This document shows positions 17,788 through 26,342 of a DNA stretch of 64,000 bases, piece by piece. Origin of the DNA: Sulfuricella sp. (GTDB taxonomy: Bacteria; Pseudomonadota; Gammaproteobacteria; Burkholderiales; Sulfuricellaceae); assembly GCA_041651995.1 (NCBI GenBank), contig JBAZID010000001.1, positions 310,001-374,000 of the forward strand, in the 5' to 3' direction. Position 1 is the first letter of the stretch. Each line of letters begins with the position of its first letter. The notes beneath the pieces were generated by a model that was not told where the DNA came from, did no database searches, and saw only the letters and a program-made list of their open reading frames with translations. Made by a program: the position numbers and the translations under genes.

Positions 17788-18942
17788 CTAGCCACGGCGA
17801 CGCCCATATCCCGCCATTCCCATCAACAGACGCACCCCGCCATAACTCAGCCACGATAGCAGGCGCAAATGGAGTGGCTGCTTTTTCCAGCTATCGTAAG
17901 TCACGACCCGCGAGCCCTCGGCCATGGACTGTTCCAGGCTCGCGCCCAGTTCGGCGGCGAAACCGCCATCATCCACGATCACGTTCGCCTCGCGCGATAG
18001 CAGCAAGCTGAAGGGATCAATATTGGAAGAGCCCACCGTGGCCCAATGACGGTCGATCACCGCCACCTTGGCATGCATGAAGCTGCGCTGATATTCATAA
18101 ATCTCGATGCCGGAATCCAGAAAAACGCCGTACAAGGCACGCGTGGCATAGTGCAGCAGCAGGTATTCCACCCGCCCCTGCAGCAACAGGGTCACTTTCA
18201 CGCCGCGCTTTGCCGCACCAATCAGCGCCTGGCGAAAGCGGCGTCCAGGCAAAAAATAGGCATTGGCGATAATCACTTCAGACCCGGACTGATTGATCGC
18301 ATCCAGGTAAGCGTCCTCGATATCGCGCCGGTGGTTGATATTGTCGCGCAAGAGGAAAGCCGCGCGCACGCCATCCGCAAATGGCAAAACCAGCGGATCG
18401 CGCTGCTGGCGGCGGCGCCGCCGTTTCAGCTGGGACCAGGCCACCAGCCCCCACAGTTTTCTGGCCGTCGCATGCACAGCCTGCACCAGCGGCCCTTCCA
18501 GCGCCACGGCATAATCATAGCGGGGCGGTGTTTGGCCCGGCGTATCCATGTCGTCGATGATGTTGATCCCGCCGACGAAAGCGATGCGGTTGTCCGCCAC
18601 CGCAATCTTGCGATGCAGGCGGCGGTAGCTGCTGCGCCGGAACTTGGCCAGCACGGGCCGGTAACTCAGCACCTGGACGCCGGCGGAACGCATGTCTTCG
18701 ATCATCTCGCGCGGCAGGTCTTTCGCACCGTAACCATCCAGCAGCAGGTGCGTAGTGACACCGCGCCGCGCCGCGCGCTTCAGTGCCGCGGCAATCTGCC
18801 GCCCGGTGCCGTCATTTTCGAAAATATAGGTTTCCAGATAGATTTCCCGCACTGCCCGGTCAATCGCCTCTTCCAGCGCGGGGAAATAATCCGTGCCGTT
18901 TTGCAGCAGGGTAATCCGGTTGCCGTCTACGAACTGGGTCAT
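17788..18942 (-). CDS. clsB: Cardiolipin synthase ClsB (phospholipase D superfamily)
   Basis: 384 residues with two PLD HxKxxxxD motifs: HRKIAVADNRIAFVGG in the first half and HAKVAVIDRHWATVGSSN in the second. The N-terminus NRITLLQNGTDYFPALEEAI matches the ClsB (YbhO) type, which lacks the N-terminal membrane helices of ClsA. It would make cardiolipin at the inner membrane from phosphatidylglycerol and another phospholipid. Its ATG overlaps the stop of the upstream endonuclease/phosphatase-fold gene, the same pairing as E. coli ybhP-clsB. Confidence 0.92.
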   Translation of the reverse strand: MTQFVDGNRITLLQNGTDYFPALEEAIDRAVREIYLETYIFENDGTGRQIAAALKRAARRGVTTHLLLDGYGAKDLPREMIEDMRSAGVQVLSYRPVLAKFRRSSYRRLHRKIAVADNRIAFVGGINIIDDMDTPGQTPPRYDYAVALEGPLVQAVHATARKLWGLVAWSQLKRRRRRQQRDPLVLPFADGVRAAFLLRDNINHRRDIEDAYLDAINQSGSEVIIANAYFLPGRRFRQALIGAAKRGVKVTLLLQGRVEYLLLHYATRALYGVFLDSGIEIYEYQRSFMHAKVAVIDRHWATVGSSNIDPFSLLLSREANVIVDDGGFAAELGASLEQSMAEGSRVVTYDSWKKQPLHLRLLSWLSYGGVRLLMGMAGYGRRRG

Positions 18943-19733
18943 GCGCGAGTGAGCGTGGCCGACAGGGGCGCGTGGTCAGAAATGCGCGACCATGGACGGC
19001 CAAAATGCACCTGGGCCGTTTTGACTTTCAAACCGCGCACATAAATGCGGTCCAGGCGCAGAACCGGAAGGGAGGCGGGATAGCTGCGCGCGGGCATGCC
19101 ATGCACCTGTTCGAAAGCTTCCTTCAGATGCATCTCGCGCAGCATGAAACGGCACGCCTCGATGCGCCAGTCGTTGAAATCCCCGGCGATGATGAGCGGC
19201 TCATCCGGCGGCACCAGGCGCTCGATATGGTCGCGCAGCAAATGCAGCTGTTTCCTGCGCCAGCGCGCGAACAGGCCGAGGTGCACGCAGATGCAATGCA
19301 GCTTGTGTTCCCAGCCGGGAATCTGGATTTCGCCATGCAGTAGTCCGCGCTGCTCGGCGCGGTGGGCGGAGATGTCGACATTCTCCCAGCGTACGATGGG
19401 GAAGCGGCTGAGAATCGCGTTGCCATGATGCCCCTCGGGATAGACCGCGTTCTTGCCGTAGGCAAAATCGTGCCAGATCGAATCGGCCAGAAATTCGTAC
19501 TGCGACTCATCCGGCCAGTCCTCATGGTTCTCCGCGTGCAGGTGATGCGCCCCCTGCACTTCCTGCAGGAAAACCACATCCGGCTGCATGCCGCGCAGAC
19601 GATCGCGCAGCTCGTGCAGCACCATGCGCTGATTGAACTGGGAAAAGCCTTTGTGGATGTTGTAGGTCGCAATGTGCAATGAATTGACAGCACTTGCTTC
19701 ACTACCTTGCGGCACCTCTTGTGGGGCCATCAT
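18939..19733 (-). CDS. Endonuclease/exonuclease/phosphatase-family protein (YbhP-like)
   Basis: 264 residues with EEP-fold motifs: IATYNIHKG near the N-terminus, VVFLQEVQG (metal-binding Glu), IIAGDFNDWR and the terminal ISDHAPLSATL (Asp-His). The family hydrolyses phosphodiesters in lipids or nucleic acids. Translational coupling to clsB by a 4-nt ATGA overlap points to a role around cardiolipin synthesis, as with E. coli YbhP, whose exact reaction is not settled. The first ATG at 19733 is followed by a second codon Met. No signal peptide is evident. Confidence 0.88.
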   Translation of the reverse strand: MMAPQEVPQGSEASAVNSLHIATYNIHKGFSQFNQRMVLHELRDRLRGMQPDVVFLQEVQGAHHLHAENHEDWPDESQYEFLADSIWHDFAYGKNAVYPEGHHGNAILSRFPIVRWENVDISAHRAEQRGLLHGEIQIPGWEHKLHCICVHLGLFARWRRKQLHLLRDHIERLVPPDEPLIIAGDFNDWRIEACRFMLREMHLKEAFEQVHGMPARSYPASLPVLRLDRIYVRGLKVKTAQVHFGRPWSRISDHAPLSATLTRA

Positions 19734-19808
19734 GGACTCGGTTGCAGGAACGGGTTACTGCAATCTTAAACCAGATAGTCAGGGCTTGTTAATACTAATT
19801 AAAAAACC

Positions 19809-19838
19809 CTGACAGACAGCGGAATGTGCATCTATACT
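19809..19838 (+). promoter_or_regulatory. Candidate promoter of the Phd/PIN toxin-antitoxin pair
   Basis: CTGACA (19809-19814), an 18-bp spacer and TATACT (19833-19838) lie 30 bp before the antitoxin ATG. Autoregulation by the antitoxin would be usual but no operator was identified. Confidence 0.5.
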
Positions 19839-19867
19839 TTCATCATTCTGTACAGATTGAGATTGCC

Positions 19868-20095
19868 ATGAAACTAGCGACATTCACCGAAGTACGCAAC
19901 CACGCCAAGCAGTATTTCGACATTGTCGCATCGGGCGAATCCGTACGCGTGCTGCGCAACGGCAAACCCATCGCCGACATTATCCCGGTTGTTGCCGAAC
20001 TGCCTTCCTGGAAACGTCGCAAGGCGCAACCCCTGGTGCTGGATGGCGTTTCCATCAGCCAAATGATCCTCGAAGAGCGCGAAGCTGGCTTGTGA
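19868..20095 (+). CDS. Phd/YefM-type antitoxin
   Basis: 75 residues from MKLATFTEVRNHAKQYFDIV. The N-terminal part including SGESVRVLRNGKPIADIIPV is the Phd/YefM dimerisation and DNA-binding fold. The C-terminal tail (VSISQMILEEREAGL) would wrap around the toxin. An upstream in-frame ATG at 19826 lies before the predicted -10, so it is not used. The stop overlaps the PIN-toxin start, giving coupled translation. Confidence 0.88.
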   Translation: MKLATFTEVRNHAKQYFDIVASGESVRVLRNGKPIADIIPVVAELPSWKRRKAQPLVLDGVSISQMILEEREAGL

Positions 20096-20508
20096 TGCGC
20101 GTTTTTTTCGACACCTCTGCCTTCGTCAAGCGCTATGTCAGTGAAACAGGAACCGATGCCGTGCTTGAATGGTGCGACCGGGCAACAGAGATCGGCTTGT
20201 CCGGCATCGCTCTGCCCGAGATCATTTCGGCCTTTTGCCGGCTGCACCGTGAGGACAAAATCACCGGCACGCAATATCTGCAATTGAAGTCATTGCTGCT
20301 GGCTGACATCGAGGACGCTGCCGTTTGCGACCTGGCTCCGGTAGTGTTGGGCCATGCGATATCCGCTCTCGAAACCAGCGTGCTGCGCGGCATGGACGCC
20401 ATACACATCGGCAGCGCCGTGGCCCTGAAAGCCGATGTTTTCATATCTGCAGATACGCGGCAATGCGAAGCTGCTACCCGCGCCGGGTTGCGGGTCGAGG
20501 CGGTATAG
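20095..20508 (+). CDS. PIN-domain toxin (VapC-like)
   Basis: 137 residues from the ATG at 20095 (a GTG lies one codon earlier). PIN-domain acidic residues are visible: FFDTSAFVKRY (first Asp), ALPEIISAF (Glu), RGMDAIHIGSAV (Asp) and FISADTRQ (Asp). VapC-type toxins are metal-dependent RNases, often cutting tRNA or rRNA. The cognate antitoxin is the overlapping upstream gene; a Phd-type antitoxin paired with a PIN toxin is a known combination. Confidence 0.9.
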   Translation: MRVFFDTSAFVKRYVSETGTDAVLEWCDRATEIGLSGIALPEIISAFCRLHREDKITGTQYLQLKSLLLADIEDAAVCDLAPVVLGHAISALETSVLRGMDAIHIGSAVALKADVFISADTRQCEAATRAGLRVEAV

Positions 20509-20578
20509 AGCGACTGGAAGGGAAACCCAAAACCGTTCAGGCACAGCAAATCAGGAATTAAGAAAAATCACACCTATC

Positions 20579-20625
20579 CATGATTCTTGAAGAGCGAAGC
20601 CGGGTTGCGAATCGAGGCGGTGCGT
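20579..20625 (+). pseudogene. Vestige of a second Phd/PIN toxin-antitoxin copy
   Basis: A segment starting ATGATTCTTGAAGAGCG matches the antitoxin 3' end (ATGATCCTCGAAGAGCG). It runs directly into GCCGGGTTGCGAATCGAGG, which matches the 3' end of the PIN-toxin gene (GCCGGGTTGCGGGTCGAGG). The sequence between those points is missing. This looks like a duplicated pair that lost almost everything through internal deletion. It is too short to encode a product. Confidence 0.5.
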
Positions 20626-20694
20626 GCAAAATACGGTGAAAATCAGCCGGTAGGCATTTTTTGCAGCATCTCGGCAATCTGCTATTCTTCCCGC

Positions 20695-20883
20695 ATGAAA
20701 GTAAACGAAATCTTGGCGAAGTTGAAAGCAGATGGCTGGTACCTCGCAGCAACGCGCGGCAGTCATCGCCAGTTCAAGCATCCCGTCAAGAGTGGCCGTG
20801 TCACCGTGCCCGGAAAACCAAGTGATGATCTGGCGCCCGGTACGTTGAATAGCATCCTCAAGCAGGCTCAGTTAAAGGACTAA
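20695..20883 (+). CDS. hicA: HicA-type mRNA interferase toxin
   Basis: 62 residues from MKVNEILAKLKADG. HicA has a double-stranded-RNA-binding-like fold with a catalytic His, here in RGSHRQFKHP, followed by VTVPGKPSDDLAPGTL. It would cleave mRNA and be neutralised by the neighbouring HicB. A longer frame starts at 20587 but the extra residues read through non-family sequence. A TTGCAG-16 bp-TATTCT pair at 20661-20688 is a possible promoter giving a very short leader. Confidence 0.92.
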   Translation: MKVNEILAKLKADGWYLAATRGSHRQFKHPVKSGRVTVPGKPSDDLAPGTLNSILKQAQLKD

Positions 20884-20887
20884 TCCT

Positions 20888-21100
20888 ATGCGTTACGCAA
20901 TCGTTGTTGAGAAGGCTGAAAATAATTATTCAGCTTATGTGCCGGATTTACCCGGTTGTGTCGCTACCGGCGCTACCGTCGAAGAAACTGAGCGCGAAAT
21001 ACGCGAAGCCATCGGCTTCCACATCGAGGGGCTCATTGAAGATGGTCTGCCCGTTCCCCAACCGTCAAGCATCGTCGAGTACCTTGAAATCGCAGCCTAA
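20888..21100 (+). CDS. hicB: HicB-type antitoxin, short form
   Basis: 70 residues starting MRYAIVVEKAENNYSAYVPD. The motif VPDLPGCVATGATVEE and the amphipathic REAIGFHIEGLIEDG helix define the HicB partial RNase-H-like fold. It ends without the C-terminal HTH or ribbon-helix-helix domain found in longer HicB proteins, so it may neutralise HicA without binding DNA. It follows hicA by 4 nt, the usual toxin-first order. Confidence 0.9.
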   Translation: MRYAIVVEKAENNYSAYVPDLPGCVATGATVEETEREIREAIGFHIEGLIEDGLPVPQPSSIVEYLEIAA

Positions 21101-21191
21101 ACCTGCGTTCAAGTTCGCTCCCTGCGGCGCGATCTTTAGCTTCACGTTGTCGCTGTAGAAAAATTCAAAAATGGGCTTTTCTATAGCGTAG

Positions 21192-21794
21192 TCAACCCGC
21201 ATCCACCTTTCGCCACACCAGGCTGCGGTTATTGGCCGGCATGGAGATATCCTGCAGCAAGGTCAGGCCCTGACTCACAGCCAGCTGATTGACCGCTTCG
21301 AAATCCCGCACCCCGCTCTGAGGGTCGCGCGCCTTGAGCCAGGCGTCGAAACGCGCGTTGCTCTCCGAGGTGAAATTTCCGCCATAGTTGAACGGGCCAT
21401 ACAGGCACACCAGCCCGCCCGGCACCAGCACGCGGCCGATGCCGGCGAACATGCGCTGCACCGCGGGCCACGCAACGATGTGGACGGTATTGGCGTTGAA
21501 GATGGCGTCAACCGCGGTTGCGAGCGGCCAGGCGGCGTCATTCAGGTCGATGGTCAGCGGCGGCAGCACGTTGGGGAGCCGGGCTTCATCCAACCAAGCC
21601 TGGATGCCGGGGTGATTTTCGGGCAGCTCGCTGGTCTGCCAGCTCAGGTGCGGCAGCGCCTGGCCGAAATACACGGCGTGCTGCCCGGTGCCGCTGGCGA
21701 TTTCGAGCACGTTTTTGCGCTCGGCAAAAACCTCCCGCAACACGGCCAGGATGGGGTCGCGGTTCTGTTCACAGGATTCGGCGTAGGGTTTCAT
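21192..21794 (-). CDS. DUF938 SAM-dependent methyltransferase-like protein
   Basis: 200 residues. The class I methyltransferase glycine motif is VLEIASGTGQHAVYFG, and the post-motif block DAIFNANTVHIVAW with VPGGLVCLYGPFNYGG is characteristic of DUF938. The N-terminus KPYAESCEQNRDPIL is the family start. The substrate is unknown. A dispersed inverted repeat lies directly upstream, between this gene and selO. Confidence 0.88.
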   Translation of the reverse strand: MKPYAESCEQNRDPILAVLREVFAERKNVLEIASGTGQHAVYFGQALPHLSWQTSELPENHPGIQAWLDEARLPNVLPPLTIDLNDAAWPLATAVDAIFNANTVHIVAWPAVQRMFAGIGRVLVPGGLVCLYGPFNYGGNFTSESNARFDAWLKARDPQSGVRDFEAVNQLAVSQGLTLLQDISMPANNRSLVWRKVDAG

Positions 21795-21830
21795 GGTATC
21801 GGTTCGTTGATTATTTTAGAAATAGCATTT

Positions 21831-21953
21831 TAACCACGGGGCACACGGGGGGCACGGGGAAGAACAAGAATCTGTGAAATCGACACACCGCCAAGCACAT
21901 GCCTGGGATTGATCAAGTATTTTTCTGATCTTTCCCCGTGATCCCCGTGGTTA
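21831..21953. repeat. Dispersed ACCACGGGG-type inverted repeat, copy 2
   Basis: The left arm begins TAACCACGGGGCACACGGG at 21831 and the right arm ends CCCCGTGATCCCCGTGGTTA at 21953. They flank a non-coding centre. Sequence and layout match the copies at 8676 and 24672, though this copy is G-rich and its arms are imperfect. Confidence 0.65.
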
Positions 21954-21977
21954 ATAGGTTTTTCTGGATCTTCAGGC

Positions 21978-23447
21978 TCACGACGAGCAGCTTACTTCGA
22001 TTTGCCGCGCCCAGTCCGGCGGCAGGGCGGCGTAGCTTTCCATCTCCGGCTGCTCGTCGAAGGGGCGTCTGAGCAGCGCCAGCAGGCGCTCCACCTCGGA
22101 AAAATCGCGCGCCTGCTCGGCCTTCTCGATGGCGACCTGGGCGAGGTAATTGCGCAGGATGTATTTCGGGTTGACGCCATCCATGCGCCACTTGCGTTCG
22201 GCATCCGCGCTCTGCTCCATTTGCAGGCGGGCGCGGTAGGTATCAGCCCAGGCATCGAAGGCGGCGCGGTCGATGAACTGGTCGCGCAGCCTGGCATTTT
22301 CCGCGCCGGGTTCGGAGCGGAACTGCCCCAGGCTGCGGAACAGGCTGGTGTAATCGACCTGGCTGGCGTGCATGATGTCCAGCAGGCTGTTGGCCAGCGC
22401 AAGGTCGTCCGGATGATCCGTGGCCAGCCCGAGCTTGTGGCGCATCAGTTCCAGGTAGTGCGCGGTGAAAACCGGCTCGTAACCTTCCAGCGCGGCATTG
22501 GCGTCACTCACCGAAATGATCGGCGTGAGCGCCTGCGCCAGGCAGGCGAGATTCCACAGGCCGATGTGCGGCTGCTGGTCGAAGGCATAACGGCCTTCGT
22601 GGTCGGAGTGATTGCACACATAAGCCGGATTGTAGCTGTCCATGAAGCCGAACGGGCCGTAGTCGAAAGTCAGCCCGAGGATGGACATGTTGTCGGTGTT
22701 CATCACCCCGTGGGAAAAACCCACCGCCTGCCATTTGGCCATCAGCCGGGCGGTGCGCGCGACCACTTCATTCAGGAATTGCGCGTACTTGTCCGGAGAA
22801 TCGGCAAGGTGCGGGAAATGCCGGGCAATGACGTAATCCGCAAGCTGCGCGATCGGCTCATGCTGGTTGCGGTAGTAGAACACCTCGAACGAGCCGAAGC
22901 GCACGTGCGAGGGCGCCATGCGCGTCACCACGGCGGCGCGCTCGATGGACTCGCGGTACACCTCCTGGTCGCTGCCGACGATGCACAGCGCGCGCGTGGT
23001 CGGGATGCCCAGGCCGTGCATGGCTTCCGAACACAGGTATTCGCGGATGCTGGAACGCAGCACAGCGCGCCCGTCGCCGCTGCGCGAATAGGGCGTGGTG
23101 CCGGCGCCCTTGAGCTGGATCTCCCACGCCTCCCCGGCCCGGTTTTTCACCTCGCCCAGCAGGATGGCGCGCCCGTCGCCCAGCTGCTGCACGTAGTGGC
23201 CGAACTGGTGGCCGGCGTAGAGCATGGCCAGCGGATCGCTGCCCGGCAGAAGGCGGTTGCCGATGAAATGCTCGGCAAAATCGGCGCGCGCCGCCTCAGT
23301 GTGATCCATGTCGATCAATCGCGCCGCATCGGCGTTGAAGCTCACCAGATAGGGCGCAGGCAAAGGGGTCGGCTTGAGGCGGCTGTGGAAAGTCTGCGGC
23401 AGGCGCGCAAAGCTGTTCTCGAAATTGAGCTGGTCTAGTTTTTTCAT
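21978..23447 (-). CDS. selO: SelO/YdiU family protein AMPylase
   Basis: 489 residues, full length. SelO is a pseudokinase-fold enzyme that transfers AMP to protein Ser/Thr/Tyr and is linked to redox stress. Visible blocks are LYAGHQFGHYVQQLGDGRA, EIQLKGAGTTPYSRSGDGR, SSIREYLCSEAMHGLGIPTT, GFSHGVMNTDNMSI (catalytic-loop equivalent) and DYGPFGFMD (metal-binding DFG equivalent). The C-terminus ends CSS, close to the conserved C-terminal cysteine motif. A gene-poor spacer with a repeat separates it from the methyltransferase. Confidence 0.93.
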   Translation of the reverse strand: MKKLDQLNFENSFARLPQTFHSRLKPTPLPAPYLVSFNADAARLIDMDHTEAARADFAEHFIGNRLLPGSDPLAMLYAGHQFGHYVQQLGDGRAILLGEVKNRAGEAWEIQLKGAGTTPYSRSGDGRAVLRSSIREYLCSEAMHGLGIPTTRALCIVGSDQEVYRESIERAAVVTRMAPSHVRFGSFEVFYYRNQHEPIAQLADYVIARHFPHLADSPDKYAQFLNEVVARTARLMAKWQAVGFSHGVMNTDNMSILGLTFDYGPFGFMDSYNPAYVCNHSDHEGRYAFDQQPHIGLWNLACLAQALTPIISVSDANAALEGYEPVFTAHYLELMRHKLGLATDHPDDLALANSLLDIMHASQVDYTSLFRSLGQFRSEPGAENARLRDQFIDRAAFDAWADTYRARLQMEQSADAERKWRMDGVNPKYILRNYLAQVAIEKAEQARDFSEVERLLALLRRPFDEQPEMESYAALPPDWARQIEVSCSS

Positions 23448-23530
23448 GGGACAGAATTATACCTTAGTGATTTAGTAAACTTTGTCCGATTCGGCTAGAA
23501 TCAAGTCTCGCTAACATTGGTTGAACAAAA

Positions 23531-24673
23531 TTGCCGCAAATCCCCACCCTCCGCATTATCGAATCCATCCGCGAGATTCCCGCCTCGCAGTGGAATGCGC
23601 TGGCGGGCAGCAACCCCTTTCTCTCGCACGCCTTTCTCAGCGCCCTGCAGGAAAGCGGCTGCGCCACGCCCGAGACCGGCTGGCACGCGCAGTTCCTGAC
23701 GCTGTGGCAGGGGGATCATCTGGTCGGCGCCATGCCGCTCTATCTCAAGACCCACTCGTGGGGTGAATTTGTGTTCGACTGGGCGTGGGCCGAGGCCTAC
23801 CAGCGCGCGGGCCTGGAGTACTACCCCAAGCTGCTGTGCGCCGTGCCGTTCACGCCGGTGACCGGCCTGCGCCTGCTGGCGCCCACGCCGGAGCTGCGTT
23901 CAGCCTTGCTGCACGCGGCCCTGCGGCTGGCGCAGGAAATGGGCGTTTCCTCGCTGCACTGCCTGTTCCCGCCCGAATCCGAGGTAGAGGAGATGCGGCA
24001 GCAGGGCATGATGCTGCGCCAGGGCGTGCAGTTCCACTGGCGCAACCCCGGCCATGCCGATTTCGACGCCTATCTCGTCGGCATGAGCCACGACAAGCGC
24101 AAGCGCATCCGGCAGGAGCGGCGCAAGGTCAAGGAGGCGGGCATCACTTTCGAGCGCCTGACCGGCAACGCGATCAAGGATGAGCACTGGACATTCTTCG
24201 AGCGTTGTTACGCCCGCACCCACCTGCAATACAACTCGCCGCAAGCCCTCAACCTGGATTTCTTCCGGCGCATCGGCGCCAGCATGGCGGACAATATCCT
24301 GCTCATCATCGCCCTGCGCGACGGCCAGCCCATCGCCGGGGCGCTCAATTTTTTCAGCCGCGAAGCCTTGTATGGCCGTTCCTGGGGCGCGCTGGAATAC
24401 CACTCCGGCCTGCACTTCGAGGCCTGCTACTACCAGGCCATCGAATTCTGCATCGAAAACAGGATCCCAGTCTTTGAGGGCGGCGCCCAGGGCGAGCACA
24501 AGTTGTCCAGAGGCTTCCTGCCCGAAACCACTTGGTCCGCGCACTGGCTGGCCCACCCCCGCTTTGCACAGGCGGTGGACGACTTTCTCAAGCGCGAAAC
24601 GCGCGGCATGAATTTCTACATGGACGAACTCAACGAGAGGAGTCCGTTCAAACAAGCAGAGAAAGGCTGTTAA
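23531..24673 (+). CDS. DUF482/FemAB-like GNAT acyltransferase
   Basis: 380 residues from a TTG at 23531; no ATG is available before the conserved N-terminus. The protein matches the DUF482 (peptidogalycan biosynthesis/GNAT) type, with NPFLSHAFLSALQESG, MPLYLKTHSWGEFVFDWAWA, YPKLLCAVPFTPVTGLRLL and the C-terminal FEGGAQGEHKLSRGFLP. Such proteins are thought to transfer acyl or aminoacyl groups, but the substrate is not known. Its stop codon lies at the very start of a dispersed repeat arm (TTAACCACGG), so insertion of the element may have redefined the end of the frame. Confidence 0.85.
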   Translation: MPQIPTLRIIESIREIPASQWNALAGSNPFLSHAFLSALQESGCATPETGWHAQFLTLWQGDHLVGAMPLYLKTHSWGEFVFDWAWAEAYQRAGLEYYPKLLCAVPFTPVTGLRLLAPTPELRSALLHAALRLAQEMGVSSLHCLFPPESEVEEMRQQGMMLRQGVQFHWRNPGHADFDAYLVGMSHDKRKRIRQERRKVKEAGITFERLTGNAIKDEHWTFFERCYARTHLQYNSPQALNLDFFRRIGASMADNILLIIALRDGQPIAGALNFFSREALYGRSWGALEYHSGLHFEACYYQAIEFCIENRIPVFEGGAQGEHKLSRGFLPETTWSAHWLAHPRFAQAVDDFLKRETRGMNFYMDELNERSPFKQAEKGC

Positions 24674-24739
24674 CCACGGAGAACACGGAGAAAAACCATC
24701 TGGTATGTTTACTCCGTGCTCTCCGTGTGCTCCGTGGTT
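24672..24739. repeat. Dispersed ACCACGGAG-type inverted repeat, copy 3
   Basis: The left arm AACCACGGAGAACACGGAG (24672-24690) pairs imperfectly with the right arm CTCCGTG...GCTCCGTGGTT (24712-24739) around a short centre. It overlaps the stop codon of the acyltransferase and ends 36 bp before msrB. Confidence 0.75.
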
Positions 24740-24775
24740 CCAAAAGGTTTTTTAGATTAAAGGGAGAAATAGACC

Positions 24776-25222
24776 ATGTCAGTCAACCGCGACAAACCCA
24801 CTGCCGAGGAGCTCAAGCAGCGCCTCAGCCCGGAGCAATACCACGTCACCCAGGAAAACGGCACCGAGATGGCGTTCCGCAACGCCTACTGGGACAACAA
24901 GGTGGAAGGCCTCTACGTCGATATCGTGTCGGGCAAGCCGCTGTTCAGCTCGCGCGACAAGTTCGATTCCGGCACCGGCTGGCCGAGCTTCACCCGGGCG
25001 CTCGATCCGGCCAACGTCACCCTGCACCAGGACCGCTCGCACTTCATGACCCGCACCGAGGTACGCAGCACGCACAGCGACTCGCATCTCGGCCACCTCT
25101 TCGACGACGGCCCCGCCCCGGCCGGCCAGCGCTACTGCATGAACTCGGCCTCGCTGCGTTTCATCGCCAGGGAAGACCTGGAAAAGGAAGGCTACGGGGA
25201 ATACCGCAAGTTGTTCGAGTAA
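24776..25222 (+). CDS. msrB: Peptide-methionine (R)-S-oxide reductase, one-Cys type
   Basis: 148 residues. MsrB repairs oxidised methionine (R-sulfoxide) in proteins. Family blocks are [36 protein letters not shown] and [11 protein letters not shown] with the catalytic cysteine. That is the only cysteine, so both the resolving cysteine (Thr in SGTGWPSF) and the CxxC zinc site are absent. Reduction would have to use another thiol donor or a glutaredoxin. An AGGGAGA ribosome site lies 7-10 nt before the start. Confidence 0.94.
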   Translation: MSVNRDKPTAEELKQRLSPEQYHVTQENGTEMAFRNAYWDNKVEGLYVDIVSGKPLFSSRDKFDSGTGWPSFTRALDPANVTLHQDRSHFMTRTEVRSTHSDSHLGHLFDDGPAPAGQRYCMNSASLRFIAREDLEKEGYGEYRKLFE

Positions 25223-25320
25223 ATTTGAGCGCGTTATTAACCCGGCCCTTAAATATCCCGGAATGTAGGAGGCCCGCCCCGGGCTGATCCAACCGGCCAA
25301 TCGCGCCCCCCCCTTCCCAA

Positions 25321-25344
25321 CCTTCCCCCGCAAGCGAGGGAAGG
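25321..25344. other. GC-rich hairpin downstream of msrB
   Basis: CCTTCCCCCGC and GCGAGGGAAGG pair with one mismatch around a 2-nt loop. No T-run follows, so it may be a repeat element rather than a canonical terminator. The rest of the 202-bp gap before the signal-peptidase-like gene shows no gene. Confidence 0.4.
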
Positions 25345-25424
25345 GGCGTCGGGTTGAAAGTGCAACGCCATGAATTTGGTATAATGCCGCGCGACGGAAA
25401 TCAATTTGCCATTAAGGGTTTGTC

Positions 25425-26342
25425 ATGAAAAGCATAATGCAAAATAACGCGCGCAGCGGTAATGAAGCTTCCCCAATCGCACCACGCGAGCCGCAAATTG
25501 CTCTTCTGATATCGATTTGCCCCGGATTGGGCCAGGTGTATGCCGGCCACCTGACCCGAGGCGTCATTTCCTACCTCGCGCTCATCATCGTCTCGTGGCT
25601 GGCCGCTATCGCATTCATGTACGTGGAGAACCGCTTTGCCGGCATTCTTTTGCTGTCCGTTCCGTTTGCCGGTGTCGTGCTGATTGCGCTGGATGCGTTT
25701 CGCTGCGCCAAAGAACAGCCCCAGGATTACCGTCTGGCCTGGTTCAACAGTGCAAAAGCTTATGCGGGAATATTTCTGCTCCTGCTCGTTACAGCAAACC
25801 CCCTCATGGATTTCTTCGTGGGCAAGAATGTGGTCCGTGCCTTTTATGTCACTTCTGACAGCATGGAGCCCACTATCCTGGGAAACGATATCCTGGTCAT
25901 CAACAAGCTGGCTTCCCCGGAAAAGGGAGATATCGTACTGATCAACCTTGAGCGGAAGGCAAGGCAGCAGTCTACCCAGTTGACGAGCATCATGGCTGAT
26001 CAGGTCGTCAGCAGGATTATCGCCGGGCCAGGTGACACACTTGAAATTCGCGGCAAGGATGTGCTTGTGAATGGCGAAAAACAGGTTGAATCCTATGCCT
26101 ATTACAGCAACGAGATAAGCACAATCAACATGGGCGAAGAAGCCAGTAAATTCGGCCCCAGGCAGATCCCCGCGGACACCTACTTCGCGCTGGGGGATAA
26201 CCGGAATTTTGCTATAGACAGCCGCGTTCTCGGATTTATCGGCAAAAACAGGATTAGCGGCAAAGCCACCAAGGTGTTCTGGTCGTGGAACCTTGCTCAA
26301 AACACCATTCAGTGGGACAGGACGGCCAAGGCCCTGAAGTAA
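25425..26342 (+). CDS. Signal peptidase I-like membrane protein lacking the catalytic lysine
   Basis: 305 residues. The N-terminal half has about three to four membrane helices, including a TM2-like PGLGQVYAGHLTRG segment. The second half is an S26 domain: box B SDSMEPTILGNDIL with the nucleophile Ser146, the GDI-V-L block, and box E FALGDNRNFAIDSRVLGFIG. In LepB the general base is the Lys of the YIKR-GLPGD block. Here the aligned text is VVSRIIAGPGDTLEI, with Ser196 in that place. No His is present there either, so it is not an ER-type Ser-His enzyme. It may be inactive, use a different base or act on a special substrate. It is probably not the housekeeping LepB. Confidence 0.82.
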   Translation: MKSIMQNNARSGNEASPIAPREPQIALLISICPGLGQVYAGHLTRGVISYLALIIVSWLAAIAFMYVENRFAGILLLSVPFAGVVLIALDAFRCAKEQPQDYRLAWFNSAKAYAGIFLLLLVTANPLMDFFVGKNVVRAFYVTSDSMEPTILGNDILVINKLASPEKGDIVLINLERKARQQSTQLTSIMADQVVSRIIAGPGDTLEIRGKDVLVNGEKQVESYAYYSNEISTINMGEEASKFGPRQIPADTYFALGDNRNFAIDSRVLGFIGKNRISGKATKVFWSWNLAQNTIQWDRTAKALK

